Shown: positions 19,882 to 31,458 of the stretch, one piece after another | Layout of the letters: each line of letters starts with the position of its first letter | Position numbering within the stretch: the first letter of the stretch is position 1 | Notes under the pieces: model-generated | What the model was told of the DNA's origin: nothing | What the model saw: only the letters and a program-made list of their open reading frames with translations | Databases searched by the model: none | DNA from: Bipolaris cookei | Taxonomy: Eukaryota > Ascomycota > Dothideomycetes > Pleosporales > Pleosporaceae | NCBI GenBank assembly: GCA_002286855.1 | Contig: NRSV01000059.1 | Location: forward strand, 1 to 64,000 | Direction of reading: 5' to 3' | Length of the DNA: 64,000 nt | Program-made: the position numbers and the translations under genes

Positions 19882-20799
19882 TGTTGGGAATGTTGGTGCT
19901 AGTGAAGATACAGAGTGATTGTAAGTATGAAAGATTGAGTATTGTCGTAATGAGTGATGAGAAAGATACCTCGCGAGACACAAGGCCTTTTATACAAATT
20001 ATAATGTATAATCACCTCAGCCTCAGCGCGATACGCCATATTCTGGGCTGACATTCAATCGTTTTAGGTAATTAGAGAGTATGTGTACCTTCAGCCTCAT
20101 GGCAAGTTTCGCGCTACAGCTTGTATGTATTGCTGGCAGTAAGTCGAGATGCCCAGAACAATAAGACCAGGCCAATCATGATCTCCATCGCGATCTGCAT
20201 GACACGATAACACCCCTTGTAGACTCAAAACATGGCTGCACTAAGCCCGAGCGAGCTGTTTCACTCAAGAGCTGCAACGCCACACATCCCTCATTGCACG
20301 GCTGCAATACAAATAACGCCACGGATTCATAAACAGCTAGACCATCTCAATTCCATTTGCCACCTATTCAATAATGACAAAATCTACACAAGTAAGGAAA
20401 GAGGCTGTATACTAAGTTTCGTGGCGTAAATCGTAGCGAAATGGTCAGCGTGGTCCAGACTATTAAGCTTCGCCTGCCAAGGAGCCTGGATTCTACGCGC
20501 CCCCTTCCCTAACCCAGGGCGGGTCTAGCCTTACTGGCTTCTCACCAGACCATAATTTGGACGCCCCGCGAAAAGCGTTCAATTCGTTCTCTTGGTACTG
20601 TTACTTACCGCGGAGTCTTTCTAGTTTGCGACTAGCTACTGTAGGTGGCCAGTGCGTGCAACAGGACAGCCAATGCAACACCAACACCAAAACTGGCTCT
20701 CACGCAAATGAGGCTGTACAGCTCCATACAAACGTGATTTTCGCGAGATATTTTGGTGGAGTACTCTAGAGGTGATATATTATATTTGTATCTACTCAT
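19882..20799. other. Intergenic, no gene seen
   Basis: This begins with the promoter of the minus-strand secreted gene. Frames at 20232-20429 and 20557-20769 have no family resemblance and no supporting context. Confidence 0.5.
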
Positions 20800-21575
20800 A
20801 TTCCTTCGGCAGCTTGATATTCCGGCCGCGGGTGGTGTTGGTTCCTGATATGGTTGTGGTGCTTGAACTTGAGGCTGCAGTCAAAGTGGATACCCAGCCA
20901 TTTAACTAGCTCCTTAGACTATACTATTTCCTGATTTGGGAGAGTAAGGGCTCTACTTTGAACTTTTCTCGATCTTGTCCAGTTAACTAGTTCAGTCTTT
21001 GAGCTGTCGAATTGGATAGTGTAACGGGCTGAGCCCTGAGTCACATGACTAGGCTGCTAGCCTAGTCGCGTCTCTGGCAAGGTAAGGGCCGTGCGCCAAC
21101 CCAAACAAAATAGGCTCCCCGCTCGCGTCTTACCTTCTTTCTTCATCTTGACTGTAAATAGCATCTGGACTAGGTAGCTGGAATACAGTTCCTACAGACC
21201 GTTCACAGATAGCTGACTCCTCTGCCAGTTTAAAGAGACTCTGGACCTCCTTTTCTAGCAGCCTGATGTTTTTCCTCACTGATGTAGACGATATTGAGAT
21301 CTGTAGGTCGTCTATATAGGAGGAGGAGTACGTGCTCTCACTAGTCTGAATCGCCTGAAATAGTGATTTTGAGTAGATCAGAAACAGGATAGGCGAGGCT
21401 GGGCTCCCTTGAGGGGTACCTGTTGAGATCTCCTGTGGCTCCTCAGTCTGTCCGTCAAAGGACACCTCTAGTATTCTATCCTCTAGAAAGGACTTTTTCC
21501 AGGCTAGCAGACAGCAGGGGAGGCCTTGGTCTCTCATAACTTCAAGGAGCTTGTTTTTTGAGACGTGGTCGCTTC
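20800..21575 (-). pseudogene. LINE-type reverse transcriptase fragment
   Basis: The minus strand encodes the middle and end of a non-LTR reverse transcriptase: DHVSKNKLLEVMRDQGLP, then STGTPQGSPASPILFLIYS, then the catalytic SSYIDDLQIS box (the YxDD motif as YIDD). Downstream after stops is a WLGIHFDCSLKFKHH block typical of the thumb region. The 5' side ends abruptly at about 21575 against a pogo relic, as in 5'-truncated LINE copies. No endonuclease domain is present. Orientation puts its 3' end to the left. Confidence 0.8.
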
Positions 21576-22620
21576 TCGCCATTAAAGCGCGCCTATAGTC
21601 GTGAGGTGGAGAGCCTGATACGCCACCATAGCAACCACATCACTAAGCTCGAGTTTCTGCAAGCATTAAAGGCAGCCTTTGATCAATCATTCACATCAGC
21701 CAATATCTGCTCAGCTTTTCGAGGCGCAGGCCTTGTTCCTCTCCAGGCAGGTGCTGTTCTATCAAAGCTTGGTGTGCAAATGCGTACGCCTGCTCCTCCA
21801 ACTGCTCTCGCAGAGGCTATCTGACAGACTCGTACACCAAGTAACGTACATGAGCTATAAGCTCAATCAACGTTAATATGTGATCGCGTGCGGCGGCATA
21901 GGAGCTCCTCGCATGCCTCAATTATTCAAGCAGTTAACCCGCTTAAGAAGGACGCTGAGGTTCTAGTGCTCTCAGCTGAGCTAATACGCAAGCGGATTGC
22001 CAGCCTCGAGAGGGCTAATGAGGTAGCATCAAAGCGTAGGGGTCGTAAAAAGAAGCGGATACAGAAGCAAGGAGTGTTAACAAAGAGACCTGGAGATATT
22101 TACTGGTTCAATCTGAGGCTGATCAGCAGATTGCTCATGAGGAGCGTCAGCGAGGGGAGCGATCAGGTGTCAGCCGTCAGGCTCTAGCTCGCTGTAGTAA
22201 GTGTAGGGAGACTGGACATAACGCACGTACGTGTAAAAAGGACACCGAAGATACTGCTTAATCTATGATATTATTATATATCTTGTTATAGTTAGGTCCA
22301 TCTAGTAGTATGACTACTATAGATAACTAAGCAGGAGTGGCAAGGTGGGTAGTTCTAACGTCTACTATTCGGCATATCCACTGTACTTATCTGTCTACTA
22401 CGCGTACGTGACAACATGTATTGTGTAAACACACGCAGCACTGGTCACCGCATGGTGCCATTCTCTCGCCCAGGCTCTGAACTTTCTTCTACCAACCTGG
22501 ACTAGACTTGCATATTCTCAACATATCTATATTATAATAACGTTGTGTACCTACACGCTCATAGAGGTGTGCAAGCTTGGTGGTGTGGTTCACTCGCTTA
22601 TCCAGCACGCTATATTTCTT
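21576..22620 (+). pseudogene. Pogo-type transposon relic, 3' half
   Basis: It starts within the third catalytic block (FSPLKRAYSREVESL), matching the element at 33069-34895 at the same point. It reads, with stops, to a C-terminal zinc knuckle CSKCRETGHNARTC (about 22190-22262). A diverged terminal repeat with CACTCGCTT lies near 22590-22610. The first two catalytic Asp blocks are missing, replaced by the LINE fragment. Confidence 0.75.
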
Positions 22621-22632
22621 TACTCTTTTGTT

Positions 22633-23028
22633 TCCTTACATTCCCCAAGCAAAAGCCTGCTGGAAGATAGCCTAGCTATCTAACATCTCTTCCTGTTTAC
22701 CAAACTGCTCTTTAGCACCAGGCGTCTGCTAGAGGCATAGCCGCAAATATACAAAAGTCGAAGCACCACAGTAGTACCACACAAAGAAAAACAAAACCCC
22801 ACATGTAAATAAAAGAATAGAACGGCCTACGGCCAGAGTTGTCAACAATCAAGCTCATCAAGCTAAGCTAACGTGATCTAGTAATATGCTAGCTTATATA
22901 GGCTTAATCATTACCATATCACGTTAGCTCAGCTTGATGAGCTTGATTGTTGACAACTCTGGCCGTAGACCAAAGTCTTATATAGCCCCGAGCTGCATAT
23001 AGACTCTAATTGAATAATAATAATAACA
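22633..23028. repeat. LTR-like repeat, copy carrying a MITE
   Basis: A diverged copy of 18294-18563, interrupted by the MITE at about 22827-22968. It ends TAATAACA at about 23028, exactly where the reading frame of the Zn(II)2Cys6 gene is lost, so it appears to have truncated that gene. Confidence 0.6.
22827..22968. mobile_element. MITE with ~51-bp inverted repeats, hAT-related ends
   Basis: Arms 22827-22877 and 22918-22968 are complementary with one mismatch around a 40-base centre. The core ends, CAGAGTTGTCAACAATC, match the right end of the hAT element near 53905-53920 (CAGAGATGTCAACAATC as reverse complement). The other LTR-like copy (18494-18507) has AACGGCCTCCAGCCAAAG at this place, which serves as an empty site. 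Flanks can be read as a TA duplication; an 8-bp hAT duplication is not clear. Confidence 0.8.
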
Positions 23029-23646
23029 TAATTGCGGCGCTTGTGATACATTGTGGCTTACGAAAGCAAACGAACTAAAAAATATGTCTTTAAATTGCCT
23101 GCAGTGGTGTCGAGATGGGAGATCATCAAGTAGTTGGTCTATCTCGATCTTTCTTTTGCCGAGAGGATATGGCCCAACGCTCAAATCTACTGGGCGACAT
23201 AGAGCCTGGCGCGGATCATATGGAGGGTTACTCCTGTCTGCCGAGGTTGCAGATGGTCTGAAACGCACATGGCCAGTCTCTGCCGTCCCGAGCATGCCCT
23301 TTGTTCTCCCTAAAGGCAAAATCGTATCTGCAGGAGACGAATGCGAATTTGCAGCTTGCACTTGTATGAGTGCTTCCAAGTTGGCTACATATATAGCCAG
23401 GTCTTCGTTCGATCAAAGGGTTACTGCCGTTGGTGTTGACTGCCCAGACACTGGCGATGGCGGTGCGTTGCGAAAGACGGGCATTGAAATGTGATGTGAC
23501 TGGGCATAGTGGCATTCTGATGCAAGGTGTCTCCGTACGCACGTTTCGCAGGGCGGAGGGTCCCGCGGTCGACTGCAGCGAATCCTTCGTATGCAACATG
23601 GCTCACAACTAACGGGCGAGCGCTTCTGGCGTCGATGAACAGACAT
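23029..23646 (-). pseudogene. Zn(II)2Cys6 transcription factor, broken
   Basis: The ATG at 23646 starts MSVHRRQKRSPVSCEPC and a binuclear cluster with the spacing C-x2-C-x6-C, a proline-rich loop, C-x2-C-x8-C. The frame continues through an NLEALIQVQAA stretch to LPSRHHCRQFKDIFF, a motif typical of the start of the fungal regulator middle domain. A TGA at 23413-23415 interrupts it; CGA would be the simplest ancestor. The protein ends abruptly at the LTR-like repeat near 23029, so most of the middle domain is gone. A 40-base GT-AG alternative around the stop does not keep the frame. Confidence 0.75.
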
Positions 23647-24217
23647 GACTGTTTGGTGAATGGATAGGTCATAGAGTTAGGGGACGTGGAGTTAAGGCAG
23701 AGTACTTTGCTCTTGCAGTTGAGCGGAGAAAGCAGAGAATACACCAATGAGCCGCAGAGAGCTGCCACTTTTTCATCTTCCTGCCCCTTCCGATTTATCC
23801 GCTGTTGCTTTACGTCATCAAGTGATTTCTGATGTGCTAGAATTATGTCCTGTGCGATAGTATGACTATGTAATGGATGGTTTTGTTGGGGCTAAAAGTG
23901 GTTGTTGAGTGTGTAGATTGCTAACTATGTATAGCTCGGCTGATATAGGGTGGCGCCAAGTCATGTGACCTAGCGTCCTCATGACATGTGATCGGAGTAT
24001 TTTCAACATGATGTGTATTTCTCTGCTTTCATTATCGTATTGGATGCCGATAGCGGCTGAGACCAAAGGTTTGATGTTCCAGTCTCATTCTTGGCTATCG
24101 ATCGTATCCATAATCACCTTGGTCCTTTTAACCAAATTACACGATTCGCCAGATGGGCTGCAAAATTGTTCTTCTTTTCAAACACTATCGATGTAGATAC
24201 ATCCATATCAATACACT
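23647..24217. other. Intergenic, no gene seen
   Basis: About 570 bases between the broken regulator and the 3' end of the F-box-like gene. I recognise nothing in it. Confidence 0.5.
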
Positions 24218-26744
24218 TCATACTCTCTCCTTTCCTTTACCAGTAAATGATTGTTGCGTAGCATCAGCATCATACCCAAAAGATGGGACACTCCATGTTG
24301 CCCTACCTTGACCCTGATGCCCCAACCCTTCTGTGTTGTCTTCAATGGGCAAGGACATATGTTTGCCACCGTACCCAGAATCAGTGCGGCATCTTTTGGT
24401 AGATGGTCCGGGTTCCCCATCTCCGATCACTGATGAAAAGGACTCGCTGTCATTTGTCCGCTGACTCGTTTGGAGAGATTCAGCACAAACGCCGGGACCC
24501 CCGGTGGCGTTTGGTTTGTTGTATGACGGCGTGGTATGAGGCAGGGCTTCTTGTGTCGAATGCGAAAAATCTGAATTTCTCCTCGGCAGAGTTACTTCGT
24601 CTTCATCTTGCTTGTTTTCAAAGTTTGCCTGTTGATATATCTTATTCATTTCATCTGTAGCTTTCCTCTTAAGCAGGTAGTCTTGTTGATGAAACATAAC
24701 GTAAGCAGGCGAGTACTCTTCTTGTTCCAATCGTGCCAACTGTATTTGCTGCCTAATTAGTTGCTGTTGCAGAGCTTGCTGTTGCAGATACCTTTGTTGA
24801 AGCTGTCGCCGTTTTATAGAGGCATATTGTTCTGCCGTCTCGGTTAATAGTCTTGGATTCACATAGGGGTTCTGCTGCCCTGGCTGCTGGTTCATTTGCC
24901 GGTAGGGTGGTGGGGGGCAGCTACGTCGTATCAGATTACCGGTCATGGGTATGCCATCTCTGGCCATGATTTCCGTGTCCAAGGCGACAGGAGATTTTGA
25001 GATTTGAGTGGGCAGCGGGTCAGGTGACTGTGCTGGGATTTGCTCTTCCCAAACATGTGACGGATGCTTGTCGCTTTGAAGAAATTTGGCAATACGTGCT
25101 TCCATGGTACGTTTTTTCCGCTCTTGTTCATCCAAGTGCTTGGTCCAGTAATCGAGAAGTTCTGCCCTGATGGCTCTGAAAGCAATGACATCTTCCTGTT
25201 CACGTGCCACCCTAGCTCGGTGCAGGAACGTGTGCCTTCCGCTTTTCAAAGTTATATTAGGCACATGGTTGGCGAATTCGGTATAGAAGTTGCGAAACTC
25301 GGTAAACATTTTGCGGATGAGCGGCTCTTGTAAAACATTCGCAGTGTCCTTGGAAGAGATCTGGCGCCTCCATTCAGTGGCGTAGGCGTCAAATGCTGGT
25401 ATACCGGGTAACAACACTGGGTTATCGGTCGGTAAAGAGGGTACGGAGCAGAGTTCATAGTAGGCGGGAAGTGCTGGTTGTATACATCCGGTCCCAGGTG
25501 CAATGGGATATCGACCAGTTGCACGCTCGATGGGATACATTGAATTGCTGTCTGGCCTTCCAGTGAAGACGCCACCAAGAGTCGGTTGGCGCACATTTCG
25601 TAGTCGTTCAAATGGGCCAAAAAGTAGCTTTGAATTGGAGAGGATTTGCTCTTCTTGCCAAACAAAGTCGGCTAGGCAAAGTCGGACCTGGAGCTTGTAA
25701 AGATTCTTTGCCTTTGCCAGGATACCAGAAACAACTACAGAGATGTAATCTGCGTATATCAGAAGCGGGACTGCAACATGAAACGATGGACTCACCTCTA
25801 ATGTCGTAAATCTCCACCTCTTCATCCCATCGAGACCTCATAGTCATGTTGGCAGTGTTGGGTACATGGTGCGGGTTTGCAATGGGGCAATTCTCAAGTA
25901 ATATGTCAACCGCGTAGTTTTTGGCGGAAGCCCAGTCAAAACACTTGAGAAATTTCCTCTTTGCATGGTCGGCCTCATCGAACAAGAAATGCGAAGAGCC
26001 GTCTGCTCGTTTAGGCTCGAGCAGGCGGCGTCCACACATGAAGGTGCCATCTTTGCGGATGTCGATTTTGAAGGTGACTGTGCTGAACAGGCGGTCTTTT
26101 ACTTCGTCATGGACTTGGCGTGAGACACTGAGAAGGTCCAAGAGTCTCATGGGAAACTTTGACCTGAGCACGCGTGTTGCGGGCATGGGACTCGGGTAAC
26201 TCAGGACCGATAAGCGACTTGCTTGCTGGTCGAGCTCCTGGATGGAGCGGTCGTGGACGGCAGCAGTGGAAGAATCTATGGGCTCGGTGGGTATGAGATA
26301 TCGGTATACCTCATGGCGAAGCTCGAGCGGTAACTGTTTTAGGAAATAGCAGGGTGTGCTAGGATGGCCCTGATGATCGTCGCAAAGTTCAAAGTGCGGG
26401 GGGCTCCATCGAAAAAGCCTTGCGCATCGATGGCCATCCGAGTTGATGAACTGACACCATCCGGCGAGGCTTTGTTGATCGCGGTGAAGGGCGCATGTGG
26501 GAAGATAGGCGGGACGCGTGTCCTTTTGAGCCTTTTTGCCGATGCTGGCGCTGCAGCGCAAGTTTGTCTTTTTGCAATAGCCCGAGCATCGCTTCAAATA
26601 GTTTTCTGGGTCTTTTGGACTGAGAGGAGGGGGGGGAGGATCCATGGGGGGTGGAATAACGCCAATGCTGGGCAGGTGTGGCTGGGGACGATTTTCGGCT
26701 TTGGTAGTAGTAGTGTGGTTAGACGGCGCAGTTGTAGTAGCCAT
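24218..26744 (-). CDS. F-box-like protein with cysteine-rich N-terminus and Gln-rich tail
   Basis: Two exons, 26744-25796 and 25749-24218, with a 46-base GT-AG intron (donor GTGAGT), give 826 residues. The frame can be extended to 26762 only from a TTG, so the ATG at 26744 is preferred. After a Pro-rich start, Cys/His residues C53, C57, C64, C84, H87, C97, C107, C121, H124 and C132 suggest two small zinc-binding units. FLKQLPLELRHEVYRYLIP (about 134-152) fits an F-box. A Gln-rich coiled region (around residues 640-700) and a Ser/Gly-rich tail follow. F-box proteins usually recruit substrates to SCF ubiquitin ligases; no substrate can be inferred. Family assignment is moderate. Confidence 0.75.
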
Positions 26745-27977
26745 GGTCGCGGTAGAAGTCAACAGTTAAATGCGGCACCAAATGAGAGACGTTGGACGGG
26801 GCGCTTCTTTTTTTTTCTGTTTCTGCAAGACGCTGGTGACTCTCAGTCGTAGCCCAAGGAGCCCAAAAGGGCGGGGGACAAGGATGGGAAGGTAGAGGGG
26901 AATGAAACAGATGAGTAGGTGGAGAGCGAGTGGGCAGGCACAAGTAAATAGGCAAGAGGTGCTGTGTAGCCCAGCTCGAGCCCGTTTGGTTACCCAAGCA
27001 TAGGGGGTGAGGCGAGAGAGGTGTACGGCACGAGGGCGGAGAAAGCGGAGGACGGGTGTTATGTGAAGTGATGCGGCGTGGTTGGACCGTTGTTGATGCA
27101 AATATATGTATGCCTCGTTCTTCGTTTTTGCACATTTGCTGCGTCGGCCGCACGAGTTGCAGTGCCCCACCACGCGCTACTGGGCCACCACGACACATGG
27201 CTTATCACGGCTAGAGGGCGAGACGCGGTGTGAGACACAAGCCCTGCACTGCAATCACCGAAATCCATCCATGAATAAGAGTACCTTTTAATAGCCCGCA
27301 CACTGCCCGGCTCTGTCCAGTCCAAACCGTCCCAGCATCCTTTACCCAATCAGTCTAGGCCCATGGGAGGGGACACTGGGGGCACTGGGGGAGGACCCTC
27401 TGTGGGGAGCATCGCAACACTAAACAGCGCTCGGTAATCTACTTTATCCTGGCTGGGTAGGTGGCGCCATGCACGTCTTGAATCGAGCAGCCAGCGCACT
27501 CGGAGTATTAGACAAATAGGTGTAGGGAAAAGAATACCGCCGCCTATCCTGCAGCCAAACTCTTCGTAGCTCTGTCTTGGCCACTCCAGGGATACACCAA
27601 GCAGCAGCGGCAGCAAGGAGGCTGAACTGCAGACACGCGCTATCTCCCACACACACGGCCCGGGCATCAGCAGGCGTAGGCGTGCTTGGCTTTGTTTTGG
27701 TCTCTCTGGGCCAATCCGTCGAAGCTCGCCTCTGCTCCTATCTGCAGACACGCAGCCGCGGATGATGCGATACCATGGCAGAAGAGGTCTGTACTCGCGT
27801 CCTGGACATAGTCTGCTCTCCCTCATCCCCCCATGAAGCTGACTGACACCCACTCCCCAGACGAGCCCCCTCACCACAGAAGTACCCACTCCGTCCATCC
27901 GACACGCCCTCTATGGCTCCATCGATGTTGCCGCCTCTTCTCGCGACTCGGCCATCGAGATCAGTCCAGCCAGCACT
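26745..27977. other. Long intergenic region, no gene supported
   Basis: About 1.2 kb upstream of the F-box-like gene. Open frames here (for example 27350-27898 minus) are GC-rich, lack clear starts and resemble nothing. It should include the promoter and 5' leader of the minus-strand gene. Confidence 0.5.
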
Positions 27978-28211
27978 ATGCAACATCCCTTTGCTCCTGG
28001 CCGGCGCTACTACATCTATCCACCCTTCATCAAAGGCCATGGCCGCTTGATACCCGCTCGTCGGACGGTGCCCTATCTGGTTGGTCTTTTTCTTGTTATC
28101 GCAGTGTTTGCATGGGGCGTGTGTTCTGCTCTATTTGTGAACCCGCTGCTGGGCCACCCGCACCATCCGGGCCACCCGAACCACCCGGGCTCACGCCCGG
28201 GACGAGGCTAA
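27978..28211 (+). CDS. Small single-pass membrane protein, unrecognised
   Basis: The 77-residue frame begins at a clear ATG (MQHPFAPGRRYYIYPPF). It has one hydrophobic segment, VPYLVGLFLVIAVFAWGVC (about residues 34-52), preceded by a basic stretch (PARR), so the N-terminus probably faces the cytoplasm. The tail is rich in His, Pro and Gly with repeated HPNHPG-like units. There is no recognised family. The membrane segment and start codon support it; without homologues it remains a candidate. Confidence 0.5.
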   Translation: MQHPFAPGRRYYIYPPFIKGHGRLIPARRTVPYLVGLFLVIAVFAWGVCSALFVNPLLGHPHHPGHPNHPGSRPGRG

Positions 28212-28561
28212 GACAATAAAAGGCGCTTGCTGCTAGTTACGTGTCGTCTTGAGCAGCTGGGAAAACCATGTACTACTACTATCGCGAATAGCCTACTTCA
28301 ATCCAAATTGTCGTGAGAATCCTACATCATTACGTAGATCAGATATATGATTTGTTCCCCCACCCGTGTCGCTGACGGCCATGGCACTAACGCAGTCGCC
28401 GGCTAGCTGTGCGGGGAAAGATGCCTCGGTTCAACGCGCGCCCTCACCAACTTACCCTCCTCCTGGAGTACTTACTCCCGACAATGTAGCATTTCACAGG
28501 CCCGCGGTCTGTCTCGCGTCTTCCCCTCGAGTCGTCCACCAACCTTGCCACCAACACCAAC

Positions 28562-29472
28562 ATGTCGTCGGTCAAGCCCCAAACCACGCCGCCTCCCACC
28601 TCGCACGTCCTCCTATCCTACCCTGCAGACCATGTCCTCCTCGTCACCATCAACAGAGAAAAGCAGATGAATAGCATCCCGTTTGAGGGACACCTCGAAA
28701 TGGGCGAGGTCTTTGACTGGTTCGACCACGAGCCTAATCTGCGCGTCGCCATCGTCACTGGGTCCGGCACAAAAAGCTTCTGTGCAGGACAGGACCTGAT
28801 ACAGTTGGGAAAGATCCGGAGCGGACAGCTAAAAGCCACCCCAGGTCTTATGAGACATCCTCTTAGTGGGTTTGGTGGGCTAAGTCGGCGCATGGGCAAG
28901 AAGCCCGTCATTGCAGCCGTCAATGGATTCGCGCTCGGAGGTGGCTTCGAGATTGTATTGGGCTGGTACGTTCCACCTTTTTAACCCAGGCGTGTATTCA
29001 AAACACGATCAGACGTTGATTACTTCGCAGTGACATGGTGGTAGCAGCACCACATGCAACATTCGGCCTCCCGGAAGCTCTCCGTGGCATTTTCGCTAGT
29101 GCAGGAGGCCCGCCACGACTCGTCCGCAATGTCGGCCTGCCTATCGCATCCGAAATGGCCCTCACGGGAAAACCCATTACTGCGCAAAGGGCCAAAGAGC
29201 TCAACCTTGTCAACCGTATATCCCCGTCAAAAGAAACGGTTATACAAGAGGCACTCAAGCTAGCAAGTGAGATTGCTGCAATCTCACCAGACTCGGCCAT
29301 TGTTACTAAAGCAGCTTTGAGAGAGGCCTGGGAGACTGGAAGCGTTGAGCGAGCCACCCAACTGGTAATCGAACAATACAACCATGGTCTCAACAGTAGC
29401 GAGAATGCTCTCGAAGGACTCCGGGCTTTTGCCGAGAAGCGGAAACCAAATTGGCAACCTTCAAAGCTGTAG
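28562..29472 (+). CDS. Enoyl-CoA hydratase/isomerase family protein, peroxisomal
   Basis: Exons 28562-28965 and 29031-29472 flank a 65-base GT-AG intron (donor GTACGT) and give 281 residues. The crotonase fold is clear. SFCAGQDL and NGFALGGGFEIVLGCD form the CoA-binding and oxyanion-hole regions. The GLPEALRG block carries the Glu that acts in hydratases. The protein ends QPSKL, and -SKL is the canonical PTS1 signal, so it should act in peroxisomes, probably on beta-oxidation or related acyl-CoA intermediates. Exact substrate is unknown. Start: the ATG gives MSSVKPQTTPPPTSHVLLSY, with an in-frame Pro-rich lead before the fold. Confidence 0.9.
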
Positions 29473-30025
29473 CAGTTTGTTTATACGACATTGAGTAGTT
29501 TAGTAAAACAAAAAAAAGACAAGAGGCTTTCACGGCTCACTTAATAATGGCGCAGATGCTATTATTTTATTCTATAAAGACTGCTTTAGTTATTCGATCA
29601 CTGCGTAACCAACTCCTCTAGGAGGCAATGGAATAGCACATCGGGTTCGCGATCGTCTATTAGTGCCGTTCATTAACGTGCTGCATCCATTTTCGTGCCA
29701 GCAATACATACATGTGTACATATACCAGGCAAGCCTTGCACGACACCTACACTATGCTCAAAATAGCTGGAAAACCCCCTTGCTAAAAGTAGGACGACGA
29801 TCGTTTCTGCATTCAAGCTGACGAATAAGGCTAATCGAGTACTTTGAGGAGCTCATAGGAGCAATTGGATACCTCGGCCGAGCAAATTAGGGTCAGCTAT
29901 ACTGCAGAATGACTGCTAACAATCCAGCCATTTGTATGTTTGCTTTATACCTTTGGACCTGTATTGCTACTATGTGACGTGATTGAGAATATGTTATCTT
30001 ATCTCTACCATACAACACCATTATC
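29473..30025. other. Intergenic, no gene seen
   Basis: Between the hydratase-like gene and the broken bZIP gene. It contains a short poly-A run near 29508 and nothing else I can name. Confidence 0.5.
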
Positions 30026-31050
30026 ATGGTGAACCATGAGCCAAAAGACGCTGCTCCAACCCGAATATGCACTACATAGAAGCGGAAGAGGCCCACATCT
30101 GAACAAGAACGTCGAGAGAGAAAGCGCACCGTTGACCGCCAGGCTTAAAGGTCTCTTCGAGAGAAAACCAAGATACACATTGCTAAGCTTGAGTGCACAA
30201 TAGAGATACTACAGAACAAGGATCGTAATGACGCAGCAGCTACTCTGTTGTCTGGGGTTGATACCTTACGATCAGAGAATGAGCGGCTCAAGCACACCAT
30301 TGCGAGCGTGAAGAGCCTTGTTGGGTTCAATGCGGTTTCGCAAGACATCCTACCAGCCAAACCTAGCTCTGTCACGGAAGACGGGAACCATTCCCCAATA
30401 GCAGCAGCAGTCGGTATGCATGTCTTGATTCTTCACCTTTGATAGTTCGATACGACCGCTCATACGACATGGTAGGCCACAATCTGCCTGAGCCACCTAC
30501 CACTTCTATTGATCATGACCCGCAACCATCACCACTCCCTCATATGAACCAGTCAACTTCTATCCCCATACGACATCTGAAGATGAGCAGAATTGGTTTG
30601 ACCAACCGGTATCTCCTGACCAGCCTAATTTCTTTCAGCCATCACCTTCCCCCAATGGCCTGACCACAGTCAATCAATCCACAACGGCGGCAATCGATCT
30701 TGACGGCATGACCATAACAGCAGATTTAGACGAGTTAGTCGCCCTAGATACTAACAAAAAAGTAACCCACAATCCTGGGTTCCAACTTCCATCCAAATGT
30801 GCGCCAGAAAAGTAGGCTGAAGAAATACTACAAGAGGTATTAGGAAAAGACTCATTCTCTTCATTGATGCAAGAGGTACTTTTTCCCCACCAAGCACAAA
30901 AGCACACAGTCATTTGGATCCGGCTATAAAATGCTAACATATATCTGACAGATCTTGGGCGCAAAAGTAGTGCTATCTCTCCCCCACCATTCTCCACATC
31001 AACCGTCTTCTCCAAGCGCCACGCTGTCCAAATAAGACATGAAAACGATA
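30026..31050 (+). pseudogene. bZIP transcription factor, broken
   Basis: From the ATG at 30026 the frame reads MVNHEPKDAAPTRICTT, then TAG (30077-30079), a basic region with KRKRPTSEQERRERKRTVDR, then TAA (30146-30148), RSLREKTKIHIAKLE and a leucine-zipper-like stretch with SENERLKHTIASVKSLVG. The pattern fits fungal AP-1-like bZIP proteins that precede a DUF3425-type region. TAA is simply explained as CAA changed by C to T. Further downstream pieces (DLDGMTITADLDELVALD) sit in shifting frames with more stops. It is not expected to make a regulator. Confidence 0.7.
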
Positions 31051-31458
31051 GATTTTGGATCAAAGTCTTGATTCGCCGCTTCTTCTGTACCAGTCTACTA
31101 GAATTGAATATATACTATATACGCAGATGCCTGCACTTGCGTAAAATAGACCAAATCGATTGCCGGACATTTTGGTAATGGCGTATGGGTACAATGGACT
31201 CAAGCCTGGCAAGGTATGTTGTTCACCTTGTTTTCCTGTAGACCCGGAGTCCCATTACACTGGTGGCATGTGGGAGGTATAATGAAGGTACAAGGCAAGT
31301 GTTTTAGCCAAGTGCCAAATTTGCAACAGCTAGAGGTTTGAAATCTACTTGGGAACATGCTCAACAGACACTAACGTGTTCTATCAGTAAGCTGGAAATA
31401 TCAGTAAGCTGAACGATCTATCAAACCTGACGCGATGCTCTACACCACAACTACCATG
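31051..31458. other. Intergenic, degraded
   Basis: Between the bZIP relic and the start of the pogo relic. A repeated ATCAGTAAGCTG-like motif is near 31385-31410, possibly part of the lost transposon end. Confidence 0.4.

Noticed and set aside
23413..23452. A 40-base intron hiding the TGA in the Zn(II)2Cys6 gene
   Set aside because: Removing 40 bases shifts the frame, while the frame continues sensibly through the stop.
26745..26762. Extending the F-box-like protein to 26762
   Set aside because: The codon is TTG; the first ATG in frame is at 26744.
27350..28219. Several GC-rich open frames upstream of the hydratase-like gene
   Set aside because: They lack family resemblance, overlap on both strands and mostly lack ATG starts; only 27978-28211 has a start and a membrane segment.
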